In this document: positions 6,259 through 11,781 of the stretch, piece after piece
Layout: each line of letters begins with the position of its first letter
How positions within the stretch are numbered: position 1 is the first letter of the stretch
Source of the DNA: Deltaproteobacteria bacterium
GTDB taxonomy: Bacteria > Desulfobacterota > GWC2-55-46
Direction: 5' to 3'
Assembly (NCBI GenBank): GCA_021825035.1
Contig: JAKAIQ010000043.1
Span: 1 to 11,781, forward strand
DNA length: 11,781 nucleotides
Made by a program: the position numbers and the translations under genes
Notes under the pieces: generated by a model
Seen by the model: the letters and a program-made list of their open reading frames with translations, nothing else
The model's database searches: none
Told to the model about the DNA's origin: nothing

Positions 6259-7518
6259 ATGGATCATTATCATATAAAAGATATCGCCTTGAGCGGGAAG
6301 GGCAAAAAGAGAATAGAGTGGGCTGAGCTGGACATGCCGGTTTTGAGGCGTGTACGGTCGAATTTTCAGAAGCATAAACCTCTTAAGGGCACGGGTATAG
6401 CGGCCTGCCTTCACGTAACTACCGAAACGGCCAATCTTGTCATAACCCTCAAGGCAGGCGGCGCGAATGTCGTGGTATGCGCCTCGAACCCGTTAAGCAC
6501 GCAGGATGATGTGGCTGCTTCCCTTGTCAAAGACTTCAATATCCCGGTTTTCGCCATAAAGGGCGAGGATAACAGGACTTATTACAAGCACATAAACGCC
6601 GTTTTGGACAAAAAGCCCAACATCACCATGGACGATGGTGCTGACCTCGTGTCCATGATCCATTCTGAAAGGAAGGATCTCGCTCCTTTCGTGACTGGCT
6701 CGACCGAGGAGACCACGACAGGCGTCATCAGGCTTAAAGCCATGGCCTCAAAAAACATACTTAAATTCCCGGTTATCGCCGTGAATGACGCCTCTACCAA
6801 GCACTTTTTCGATAACCGTTACGGCACGGGGCAGTCCACTCTTGACGGCATTTTGAGGGCGACGAACAGGCTCCTGGCCGGCTCCGCTTTTGTGGTGTGC
6901 GGCTACGGATGGTGCGGCAAAGGGGTCGCAATGAGGGCAAAAGGGATGGGGGCAAACGTCATTGTAACCGAGGTGGACCCGCTTAAGGCCCTTGAAGCCG
7001 TCATGGACGGGTTCAAGGTCATGCCTATAGCCGAGGCCGCTAAGACAGGCGACATATTCTGTACCGTTACCGGCAACCTTAACGTCATAAGGAAGGAACA
7101 TTTCTTACGGATGCGAGACGGAGCGCTTGTTTGCAACTCCGGCCATTTTAACGTTGAGCTGGACCTTGACGGGCTTAAGAGTGCGAGTAAGGGGAAAAAA
7201 GTCGTAAGGGATTTTGTAGAAGAGTATCATCTCAGGAACGGCCGTAAAGTTTGCGTTCTTGGCGAAGGAAGGCTCATTAATCTGGCTTCAGCCGAAGGGC
7301 ATCCGGCGAGCGTCATGGATATGAGCTTCGCAAATCAGGCCCTTGCGGCTGACTTTCTTGTGAAGAAGGGGAAAACTCTGAATAATCAAGTGTACACAGT
7401 GCCTGAAGACATAGACAAGGAAATAGCGAGGCTCAAATTGGCATCCCTGGGCATGAAGATTGACAATCTGACCGCTGAGCAAAAGAAGTACCTTGCTTCG
7501 TGGGAAATGGGTACGTAG
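6259..7518 (+). CDS. ahcY: Adenosylhomocysteinase (S-adenosylhomocysteine hydrolase)
   Basis: This NAD-dependent enzyme splits S-adenosylhomocysteine into homocysteine and adenosine, relieving product inhibition of methyltransferases. Substrate residues equivalent to the well-studied enzymes are visible: His52 in CLHVTTETAN, Asp125/126, Glu151 in EETTTG, and Lys181 and Asp185 in TKHFFDNRYGTG. The Rossmann NAD motif GYGWCGKG has its glycines at 215, 217 and 220. At 419 residues it is shorter than many bacterial and eukaryotic forms (about 430-470). It ends in YLASWEMGT, without the C-terminal K-x-x-HYRY segment that reaches the neighbouring subunit's NAD. It therefore belongs to the short form known from archaea and Thermotoga. 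A purine-rich AAGGGGG lies just before the ATG. An intrinsic terminator follows the stop codon. Confidence 0.97.
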   Translation: MDHYHIKDIALSGKGKKRIEWAELDMPVLRRVRSNFQKHKPLKGTGIAACLHVTTETANLVITLKAGGANVVVCASNPLSTQDDVAASLVKDFNIPVFAIKGEDNRTYYKHINAVLDKKPNITMDDGADLVSMIHSERKDLAPFVTGSTEETTTGVIRLKAMASKNILKFPVIAVNDASTKHFFDNRYGTGQSTLDGILRATNRLLAGSAFVVCGYGWCGKGVAMRAKGMGANVIVTEVDPLKALEAVMDGFKVMPIAEAAKTGDIFCTVTGNLNVIRKEHFLRMRDGALVCNSGHFNVELDLDGLKSASKGKKVVRDFVEEYHLRNGRKVCVLGEGRLINLASAEGHPASVMDMSFANQALAADFLVKKGKTLNNQVYTVPEDIDKEIARLKLASLGMKIDNLTAEQKKYLASWEMGT

Positions 7519-7543
7519 ATTCACCGACATACGGTGTTTTTAT

Positions 7544-7574
7544 AAAGAGGCGGGCACATGCCCGCCTCTTTCTT
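7544..7574 (+). terminator. Rho-independent terminator after ahcY
   Basis: A perfect 12-bp stem, AAAGAGGCGGGC (7544-7555) with GCCCGCCTCTTT (7560-7571), encloses the four-base loop ACAT. It is followed by a short T-rich tail (CTT). The strong GC core 25 bases after the ahcY stop marks the end of the metK-ahcY unit. The A/T-rich flanks on the other side (TTTTTATAAAG) could let it work in both directions. Confidence 0.85.
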
Positions 7575-7575
7575 A

Positions 7576-8100
7576 TGATAATTACGACAACCAGCCGGGA
7601 CGGATGGCTTTTCTGCGACATGCCGCGGCATATCTTGAGAAAACCTGGCATGGGGTTATCTTCGCCACAGCCACTCACATGAAAAATCTTTACACATAAT
7701 GGCGAATTATGTTACAAACATGATGTCTGCTTTTGACGGCATTAATGCGTTTAAATCGTGCATTTTGCGAAATGCATCTTCAGTTCTTAAGAGTTTTTTA
7801 CGCTCATTGAGCTCTGTGCAGGCTTGGGCGGACCTGAGTGGCAAGAAACGTCTGTTTTACAGGGAGGAGATATAGAAGCAATCTCGCCTTGCTTACATAG
7901 ACAGCCGGGTTCGATTTCGGGCGGATATCTTAGACACAGGCGTCATTAATCCTTTCGTGCATCCCACTGTCGAGAAAATAAACCGCAAACAGGATAGGCG
8001 AAAAAGAAAAGACGAAATCGTTCTCACCTTGAACCGTAGAAGTTCGTGAAGTCTCTGCTCTGTTAGTGCGTTGTGTTCGGCTGCAAGAAGGCATGTCAAA
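7576..8100 (+). other. Gene-free region between ahcY and cheA with several dyads
   Basis: About 525 bases without a convincing gene on either strand. It contains a 12-base palindrome ATGCCGCGGCAT (7620-7631), a dyad ACATAAT-N5-ATTATGT (7694-7712), a second dyad TGCATTT-N4-AAATGCA (7759-7776), and GCTCA-N-TGAGC (7803-7813). The strong Shine-Dalgarno-like AGGGAGGAG (7861-7869) has no ATG or GTG within range. A 58-codon frame (7699-7875) has no ribosome binding site and no recognisable motif. Base and codon patterns look non-coding. It may hold the cheA promoter and operators, or the remains of a lost gene. Confidence 0.5.
8087..8091 (+). promoter_or_regulatory. Ribosome binding site that sets the cheA start
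   Basis: GAAGG lies nine bases before the GTG at 8101. This favours that codon over the upstream in-frame TTG at 8071, which has no comparable site. Confidence 0.55.
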
Positions 8101-10143
8101 GTGGCAAATATAGACGTAAAGAGGGAGCGCTTCAGGGAATTCCTTGCCGAATCTGAAGATATCCTCAATTCGATGGGTAAGGGTCTCCTTAAGCTCGGGA
8201 AGGGGATTAAGGCCGGCATAATAGACCCAGCCGTCCTCAATGGCATATTCCGTTCCGCCCACACGCTCAAGGGCATGTCCGGTGTTTTCGACTTCGCTGA
8301 GATGACTTCCTTGAGCCATGCACTCGAGGATACGCTCGATCTTTTGAGGATGGGCAGGATTGTCCTTACGGACGATATCCTTTACGCCGTAATGGCCACA
8401 CATGAGCTGATGTTGAGGATAGTGGCGTCCGGAGGCGAAAGCGATTTTACGTCCGAGATTGAAACCACCAAAAACAACCTCTCCAGGACTTGTCAAACAA
8501 AAAAGCAGAAAACTGAATCCGGAATCGGCAAGGAGTTCTTGTCTATTCTTACTGAATACGAAGCTCATAGATTTCGAGAGAATCTGCGGGACGGCAGGAA
8601 TATTTTTCTCCTAAACGCCGGATTCGCCATTACTCGCTTCGATAAAGGCTATGTGGCTCTGACAGACCTGTTGAAGACCGAGTCCGAGGTAATAGCCACC
8701 TTGCCGTCCTCAAGAACAGATCGCGAGATGCTTTTCTTCGATATTCTGATAGGTTCGTCGAGGGACAGGCATTTCATACGCGACCTTTCGGGAAAGGTCG
8801 CCGAGGCCGACGTAAAGGTCATATCCGAGGGCACACCGGTGCCCCAGGGCCTGCCAGGCATGGAGCCGGCTCTTGAGCTCGTAAGCTCAAAGGACTGGCG
8901 CCACCGGAAACCTCAGAGGGAGACTCTACGCAGGTCCGGCAATTCAGTCAGGGTAAATATCGGCAAGCTCGATAACATCATGAACATTGTAAGCGAACTC
9001 TTTATATTAAAGAGGGATATCGCGTCCCTGGGAGAGGAACTCAAAAGAAATATCGAGCTTTCAGGTTTCGGGTCCAAGCTTTCCAGGACTGAGAAGCTCC
9101 TCGACAGGAAGCTCTTTGATCTCAGGAACAGCATTCTTGACGTGCGCATGGTGCCCATAGGTCAGCTTTTCTCCAGGTTTGAGACTTTCATCAACAAGCT
9201 CTCCAGTGAGACCGGTAAGGAAATCCGGATAGTAACCCATGGGGATGAGACGGAAATAGACAAGCTCATCATAGAAGAACTGGCGGACCCGCTCATGCAC
9301 ATAATAATGAATGTAGTTGACCATGGCATTGAGCCGGCTTCGGTCAGGGATGCTTGCGGAAAGATTCGTGCCGGCACTATCGCATTGAACGCCTATCAGA
9401 AAGGCAAACATGTGATAGTCGAGGTAAAGGATGACGGCGCGGGAATTGACGAAGATTTTGTAAGAGAAAAGACGGTCGAAAAAGGCATAGTCTCGGCGGA
9501 TGGCGTAAAGAAGCTCTCAAGGCAGGAAATCATCGAACTTATCTTTATGCCCGGATTTTCCACGAGGGATGCGGTAACCGAGACCTCCGGCAGAGGCGTC
9601 GGGTTGGATGTCGTCAAGGAAAATATCGGCAGGATAGGCGGCATAATAGATGTTGACACGGTAAAGGGCAAGGGTACACGTTTCATACTTACGATACCGA
9701 TTACTTTAGCCATAATACAGGCTCTTATAGTGGAAGACTGCGGGGAGCGATACGCCGTGCCTTTTAGTTCACTCGGCGAGATTATCGAGCTTCGCGACGA
9801 TCCAGGGTCCGATGGTTCCGTGGACTTTGTTGAGAAGATAACCGTTAACGGCCGGATAATGCCGTCTGTTCGTCTTTCAAGATTCTTCGATAAAAAATCC
9901 GCCGATGACGGAAATGTCCGGTATGGGATAATTGTAGGGCTTGCGGAACACCGCCTGTGCGTAATCGTGGATCGCCTGGTGGAAGAACTTGACGTGGTTG
10001 TGAAGCCGCTCTCCAGGCTGCTTAAAATCCCAGGTATTGCAGGGGCCGCTGATATGGGTGACAAGGGTACAATGCTCGTACTGGACGTGCCAGGGATTCT
10101 TGAGCAGGCTCTTAAGGAAAGTAAATCCATCCTGAGGAATTAA
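8101..10143 (+). CDS. cheA: CheA-type chemotaxis histidine kinase
   Basis: This cytoplasmic kinase normally works with CheW and methyl-accepting receptors. From GTG 8101 it has 680 residues in the standard order. The HPt domain (about 5-105) has phosphoacceptor His54 in RSAHTLKG. Residues about 150-255 look like a P2-type ferredoxin-like regulator-binding domain. The dimerisation helices follow at about 280-350. The ATPase domain has an N-box with Asn404 (MNVVDHGIE), G1 DDGAGID (444-450), G2 GRGVGLDV (from 497) and a GKGTRF lid. A CheW-like domain runs from about 545. Every catalytic motif is present, so the kinase should be active. There is no fused receiver domain. A CheW-like gene follows after 45 bases, but no receptor, CheY, CheB or CheR lies nearby. 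The start is uncertain (TTG 8071 is possible). The pathway output is unknown: motility, pili or another behaviour. Confidence 0.93.
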   Translation: MANIDVKRERFREFLAESEDILNSMGKGLLKLGKGIKAGIIDPAVLNGIFRSAHTLKGMSGVFDFAEMTSLSHALEDTLDLLRMGRIVLTDDILYAVMATHELMLRIVASGGESDFTSEIETTKNNLSRTCQTKKQKTESGIGKEFLSILTEYEAHRFRENLRDGRNIFLLNAGFAITRFDKGYVALTDLLKTESEVIATLPSSRTDREMLFFDILIGSSRDRHFIRDLSGKVAEADVKVISEGTPVPQGLPGMEPALELVSSKDWRHRKPQRETLRRSGNSVRVNIGKLDNIMNIVSELFILKRDIASLGEELKRNIELSGFGSKLSRTEKLLDRKLFDLRNSILDVRMVPIGQLFSRFETFINKLSSETGKEIRIVTHGDETEIDKLIIEELADPLMHIIMNVVDHGIEPASVRDACGKIRAGTIALNAYQKGKHVIVEVKDDGAGIDEDFVREKTVEKGIVSADGVKKLSRQEIIELIFMPGFSTRDAVTETSGRGVGLDVVKENIGRIGGIIDVDTVKGKGTRFILTIPITLAIIQALIVEDCGERYAVPFSSLGEIIELRDDPGSDGSVDFVEKITVNGRIMPSVRLSRFFDKKSADDGNVRYGIIVGLAEHRLCVIVDRLVEELDVVVKPLSRLLKIPGIAGAADMGDKGTMLVLDVPGILEQALKESKSILRN

Positions 10144-10188
10144 GAAATGGCTCCGGCATGTCCATTCCTATGGATAGTAGGGCTGTAA

Positions 10189-10737
10189 ATGCTTGGAAGG
10201 AAGACAGATATACACAAAGAGAATGAAGTTCTCGAAAGGGTCCGGCAGACGCCGGCGAGTCCCGCCGAGGACGACTATGCCGGGAGTTCGGGATACAGGG
10301 CCCTTGATGAGGAAAAGGTGCCTGTAATATCATTTAACCTTCTCAAGAACGAATACGCCTTCGAAATCAACGGCGCTGTTGAAGTCCTGAGGTGCCGTAG
10401 CATTACCGCCGTCCCGCGCACCACGGAGATTATAAAGGGGATTCTGTCCCTGAGGGGCGAAATTATCCCGATAATTGATCTCAAAAAGAGGTTGGGCGTT
10501 GGCGTAACCGGGGAGTGTGATGGCAAAATACTCATAATGGCAATCGAAGACTTGAAAGCCGGATTTATCGTCGATAAGCTGTCCGGGGTTCACGAAGTCC
10601 CATGGAACTCCATAGTCCGGTCGAGCGTGGTTGAGGGCAGCCCGGAAACGTCATTATTTGTGGACGGGGTCATAAGCATCGGTAATAGAACAATAAATCT
10701 TTTGAACCTTGGCAAGATCATTAATATATCATGCTAA
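10189..10737 (+). CDS. cheW: CheW-like chemotaxis coupling protein with N-terminal extension
   Basis: This CheW-domain adaptor links receptors to CheA. It has 182 residues. The CheW fold begins at about residue 45 (VISFNLLKNEYAFEI) and includes the conserved VPRTTEIIKGILSLRGEIIPIIDLKKRLG stretch in pieces typical of CheW. The first 44 residues form a charged, Pro/Ser/Asp-rich extension that ordinary CheW (about 150-170 residues) lacks. ATG 10189 is the first possible start because an in-frame TAA lies immediately before it. TAGGG at 10178-10182 is a fair ribosome binding site. The gene follows cheA by 45 bases on the same strand and probably shares its transcript. An 8-bp inverted repeat spans its stop codon. 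Confidence 0.92.
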   Translation: MLGRKTDIHKENEVLERVRQTPASPAEDDYAGSSGYRALDEEKVPVISFNLLKNEYAFEINGAVEVLRCRSITAVPRTTEIIKGILSLRGEIIPIIDLKKRLGVGVTGECDGKILIMAIEDLKAGFIVDKLSGVHEVPWNSIVRSSVVEGSPETSLFVDGVISIGNRTINLLNLGKIINISC

Positions 10738-10753
10738 CATCAAGAAGCATGAT
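10728..10753 (+). repeat. Inverted repeat across the cheW stop codon
   Basis: ATCATGCT (10728-10735) pairs perfectly with AGCATGAT (10746-10753) around a 10-base loop. No T run follows, so it is not a classic terminator. It could be a weak transcription or RNA-stability element. Confidence 0.35.
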
Positions 10754-10817
10754 CCCATGATTTCAGGAGTATGCCGTTTGTCGCCAACAGCTCCGCGGAA
10801 AGGGTGGCGCGCAGGGT

Positions 10818-10847
10818 TTGTTCTGTTGCTAAATGCAGCGATATAAG
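10818..10847 (+). promoter_or_regulatory. Possible promoter upstream of bamD
   Basis: TATAAG at 10842-10847 matches five of six bases of the -10 consensus. TTGTTC lies 18 bases upstream as a poor -35 (three of six). Position fits a promoter serving bamD, but the match is weak. Confidence 0.3.
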
Positions 10848-10876
10848 ATGTTATCAATGTATTTGTTGGAGCAGAT

Positions 10877-10947
10877 GAATGATTCATTCGGAGGCCGAAT
10901 TGAGGAATGTAGGGCGCTTGAGAAATAGTTTGAAAGATTCAATCTTT
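10877..10947 (+). repeat. Two short dyads in the bamD leader
   Basis: GAATGA-T-TCATTC (10877-10889) and AAAGATT-C-AATCTTT (10933-10947) are perfect dyads with a one-base centre, 43 bases apart. They lie between the possible promoter and the bamD start. They could be operator sites or simple chance. Neither matches a site I can name. Confidence 0.3.
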
Positions 10948-11017
10948 TCATCGTTACTTCCCCGTCGCTTACGCCGCCACTTCCTTGTAGAGGTTTTGAT
11001 ACCCGACGGCTTGTTGC

Positions 11018-11024
11018 GGGGAGG
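11018..11024 (+). promoter_or_regulatory. Ribosome binding site that sets the bamD start
   Basis: GGGGAGG lies four bases before the TTG at 11029. It selects that codon over an ATG 50 codons upstream at 10879, which would place a charged, non-signal stretch before the lipoprotein signal. Confidence 0.75.
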
Positions 11025-11028
11025 TTCA

Positions 11029-11769
11029 TTGAAATCCCTGTTCCTTGCCTTCCTTTTCGCTGCTGCAGTCGCCGGGTGCGGCGGCGCTAAGAACGAGGTT
11101 CAGGGCGACAGGGGTCCGCGGGAGCTCTATGAGACTGGCGTGAAGGCCTACATCGATCAGAAATACAACGCGGCGGAGGCCAACTTCAAGGCATTGATGG
11201 AGAACCACCCTTTAAGTCCTTATGCCGTAGAGGCGCAGCTCATGCTTGGCGACGTCGCTTATGCCATGGATAATTACGACGACGCGAGTTCGTATTATAC
11301 CGATTTCGTCGCCTTGCATCCAGTTCACCCAATGGCCCCGTATGCGCTTTTTCAAAAGGGCATGAGCTATTTCCAGGAAATACTGAGCGCGGATAGGGAT
11401 CAGACGAATACAAAAAAGGCGCTTTTTGTCTTTCAGGATTTCCTGGTTGCTTATCCGGAATCGCCATATGTCGTGAAGTCCAAGGAGCTTATAGGCTTCT
11501 TGAGGAGGCGGCTTGCGGACAGGGAGTTCTATATCGCGAAGTATTATTTCAAGGGAAAGAATTACAAGGGAGCTCTGGCGAGATTACGGAATATACTTAA
11601 GGATTATCCGGACGTCGGACTGACGGATAAGACTCTTTATTTTGTGGGTGTCTCTTATGTCGAACTTGGAGAGAAGAGGCTCGCCAGGGAGACACTGATG
11701 GATCTCATAAGTAAATTCCCGAATAGTCCTTTCGTAAAAGATGCGCGCGAAAAACTTGAAGAGGTTTAG
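11029..11769 (+). CDS. bamD: Outer-membrane assembly lipoprotein BamD (YfiO family)
   Basis: BamD is an essential periplasmic lipoprotein of the Bam complex, which folds beta-barrel proteins into the outer membrane. From TTG 11029 it has 246 residues. It begins with an ideal lipoprotein signal, MKSLFLAFLFAAAVAGC, with Cys17 in a lipobox. The following residues are Gly-Gly, with no Asp at +2, which fits sorting to the outer membrane. The mature protein is a row of TPR-like helical hairpins: ELYETGVKAYIDQKY, then AQLMLGDVAYAMDNYDDA, then ALFQKGMSYF with RDQTNTKKALFVFQDF and YPESPY, typical of BamD, then two more repeats to the end. TTG is a rare start, but the ribosome binding site and signal peptide support it. 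The stop at 11767-11769 is inside the window. What follows cannot be seen. Confidence 0.92.
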   Translation: MKSLFLAFLFAAAVAGCGGAKNEVQGDRGPRELYETGVKAYIDQKYNAAEANFKALMENHPLSPYAVEAQLMLGDVAYAMDNYDDASSYYTDFVALHPVHPMAPYALFQKGMSYFQEILSADRDQTNTKKALFVFQDFLVAYPESPYVVKSKELIGFLRRRLADREFYIAKYYFKGKNYKGALARLRNILKDYPDVGLTDKTLYFVGVSYVELGEKRLARETLMDLISKFPNSPFVKDAREKLEEV

Positions 11770-11781
11770 TCTCGTATAGAT

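Noticed and set aside
7699..7875. 58-codon frame in the ahcY-cheA gap
   Set aside because: No ribosome binding site, its start lies inside a dyad, and the product has no recognisable motif.
7930..8568. 212-codon minus-strand frame overlapping the start of cheA
   Set aside because: Most of it is the complement of the CheA HPt and linker coding. It has no family motif or ribosome binding site.
10879..11028. ATG 10879 as the start of bamD
   Set aside because: It would put 50 charged residues before the lipoprotein signal. TTG 11029 with GGGGAGG gives a perfect signal peptide.

Overview
The window comes from a Gram-negative bacterium of roughly balanced base composition. All recognisable genes are on the plus strand. 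BamD implies an outer membrane. A RapZ-like protein directly upstream of a mannose-family PTS, HPr and EI is an arrangement typical of Desulfobacterota (former Deltaproteobacteria) and some neighbouring phyla. That taxonomic guess rests on gene order and protein style only, not on a search.

Region 1 (about 1-4903) is a tightly packed operon. It holds the 3' part of rapZ, then EIIA, EIIB, EIIC and EIID of a mannose/sorbose-type PTS, then HPr and Enzyme I. Junctions inside it use 4-base stop/start overlaps. Together these genes make a complete phosphorelay, PEP -> EI -> HPr -> EIIA -> EIIB -> sugar through EIIC/EIID. No sugar-catabolic gene is visible. The main anomaly is in the HPr gene: a one-base deletion near 3067-3069 replaces the conserved C-terminal helix with an out-of-frame tail. 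The original tail is still readable in the next frame and ends exactly in an ATGA overlap with the EI start.

Region 2 (about 4954-7575) is an S-adenosylmethionine cycle unit. A near-consensus sigma-70 promoter precedes metK, ahcY follows 72 bases later, and a 12-bp GC-rich hairpin terminator closes the unit. MetK makes SAM and AhcY removes the S-adenosylhomocysteine left after methyl transfer.

Region 3 (about 7576-8100) has no convincing gene. It contains several short dyads and an orphan Shine-Dalgarno-like sequence.

Region 4 (8101-10737) encodes a complete CheA-type histidine kinase and a CheW-type coupling protein with an N-terminal extension. No receptor, CheY, CheB or CheR is visible alongside.

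Region 5 (10738-11769) is a leader with more dyads, then bamD. This gene encodes a lipoprotein of the outer-membrane protein assembly machine and starts at a TTG just after a strong ribosome binding site.

Most of the window is housekeeping or well-known machinery. I see no CRISPR array, transposon, tRNA, rRNA or convincing new defence or biosynthetic system. The points most worth checking are the HPr frameshift, the isolated CheA/CheW pair, and the gene-free stretch before cheA.
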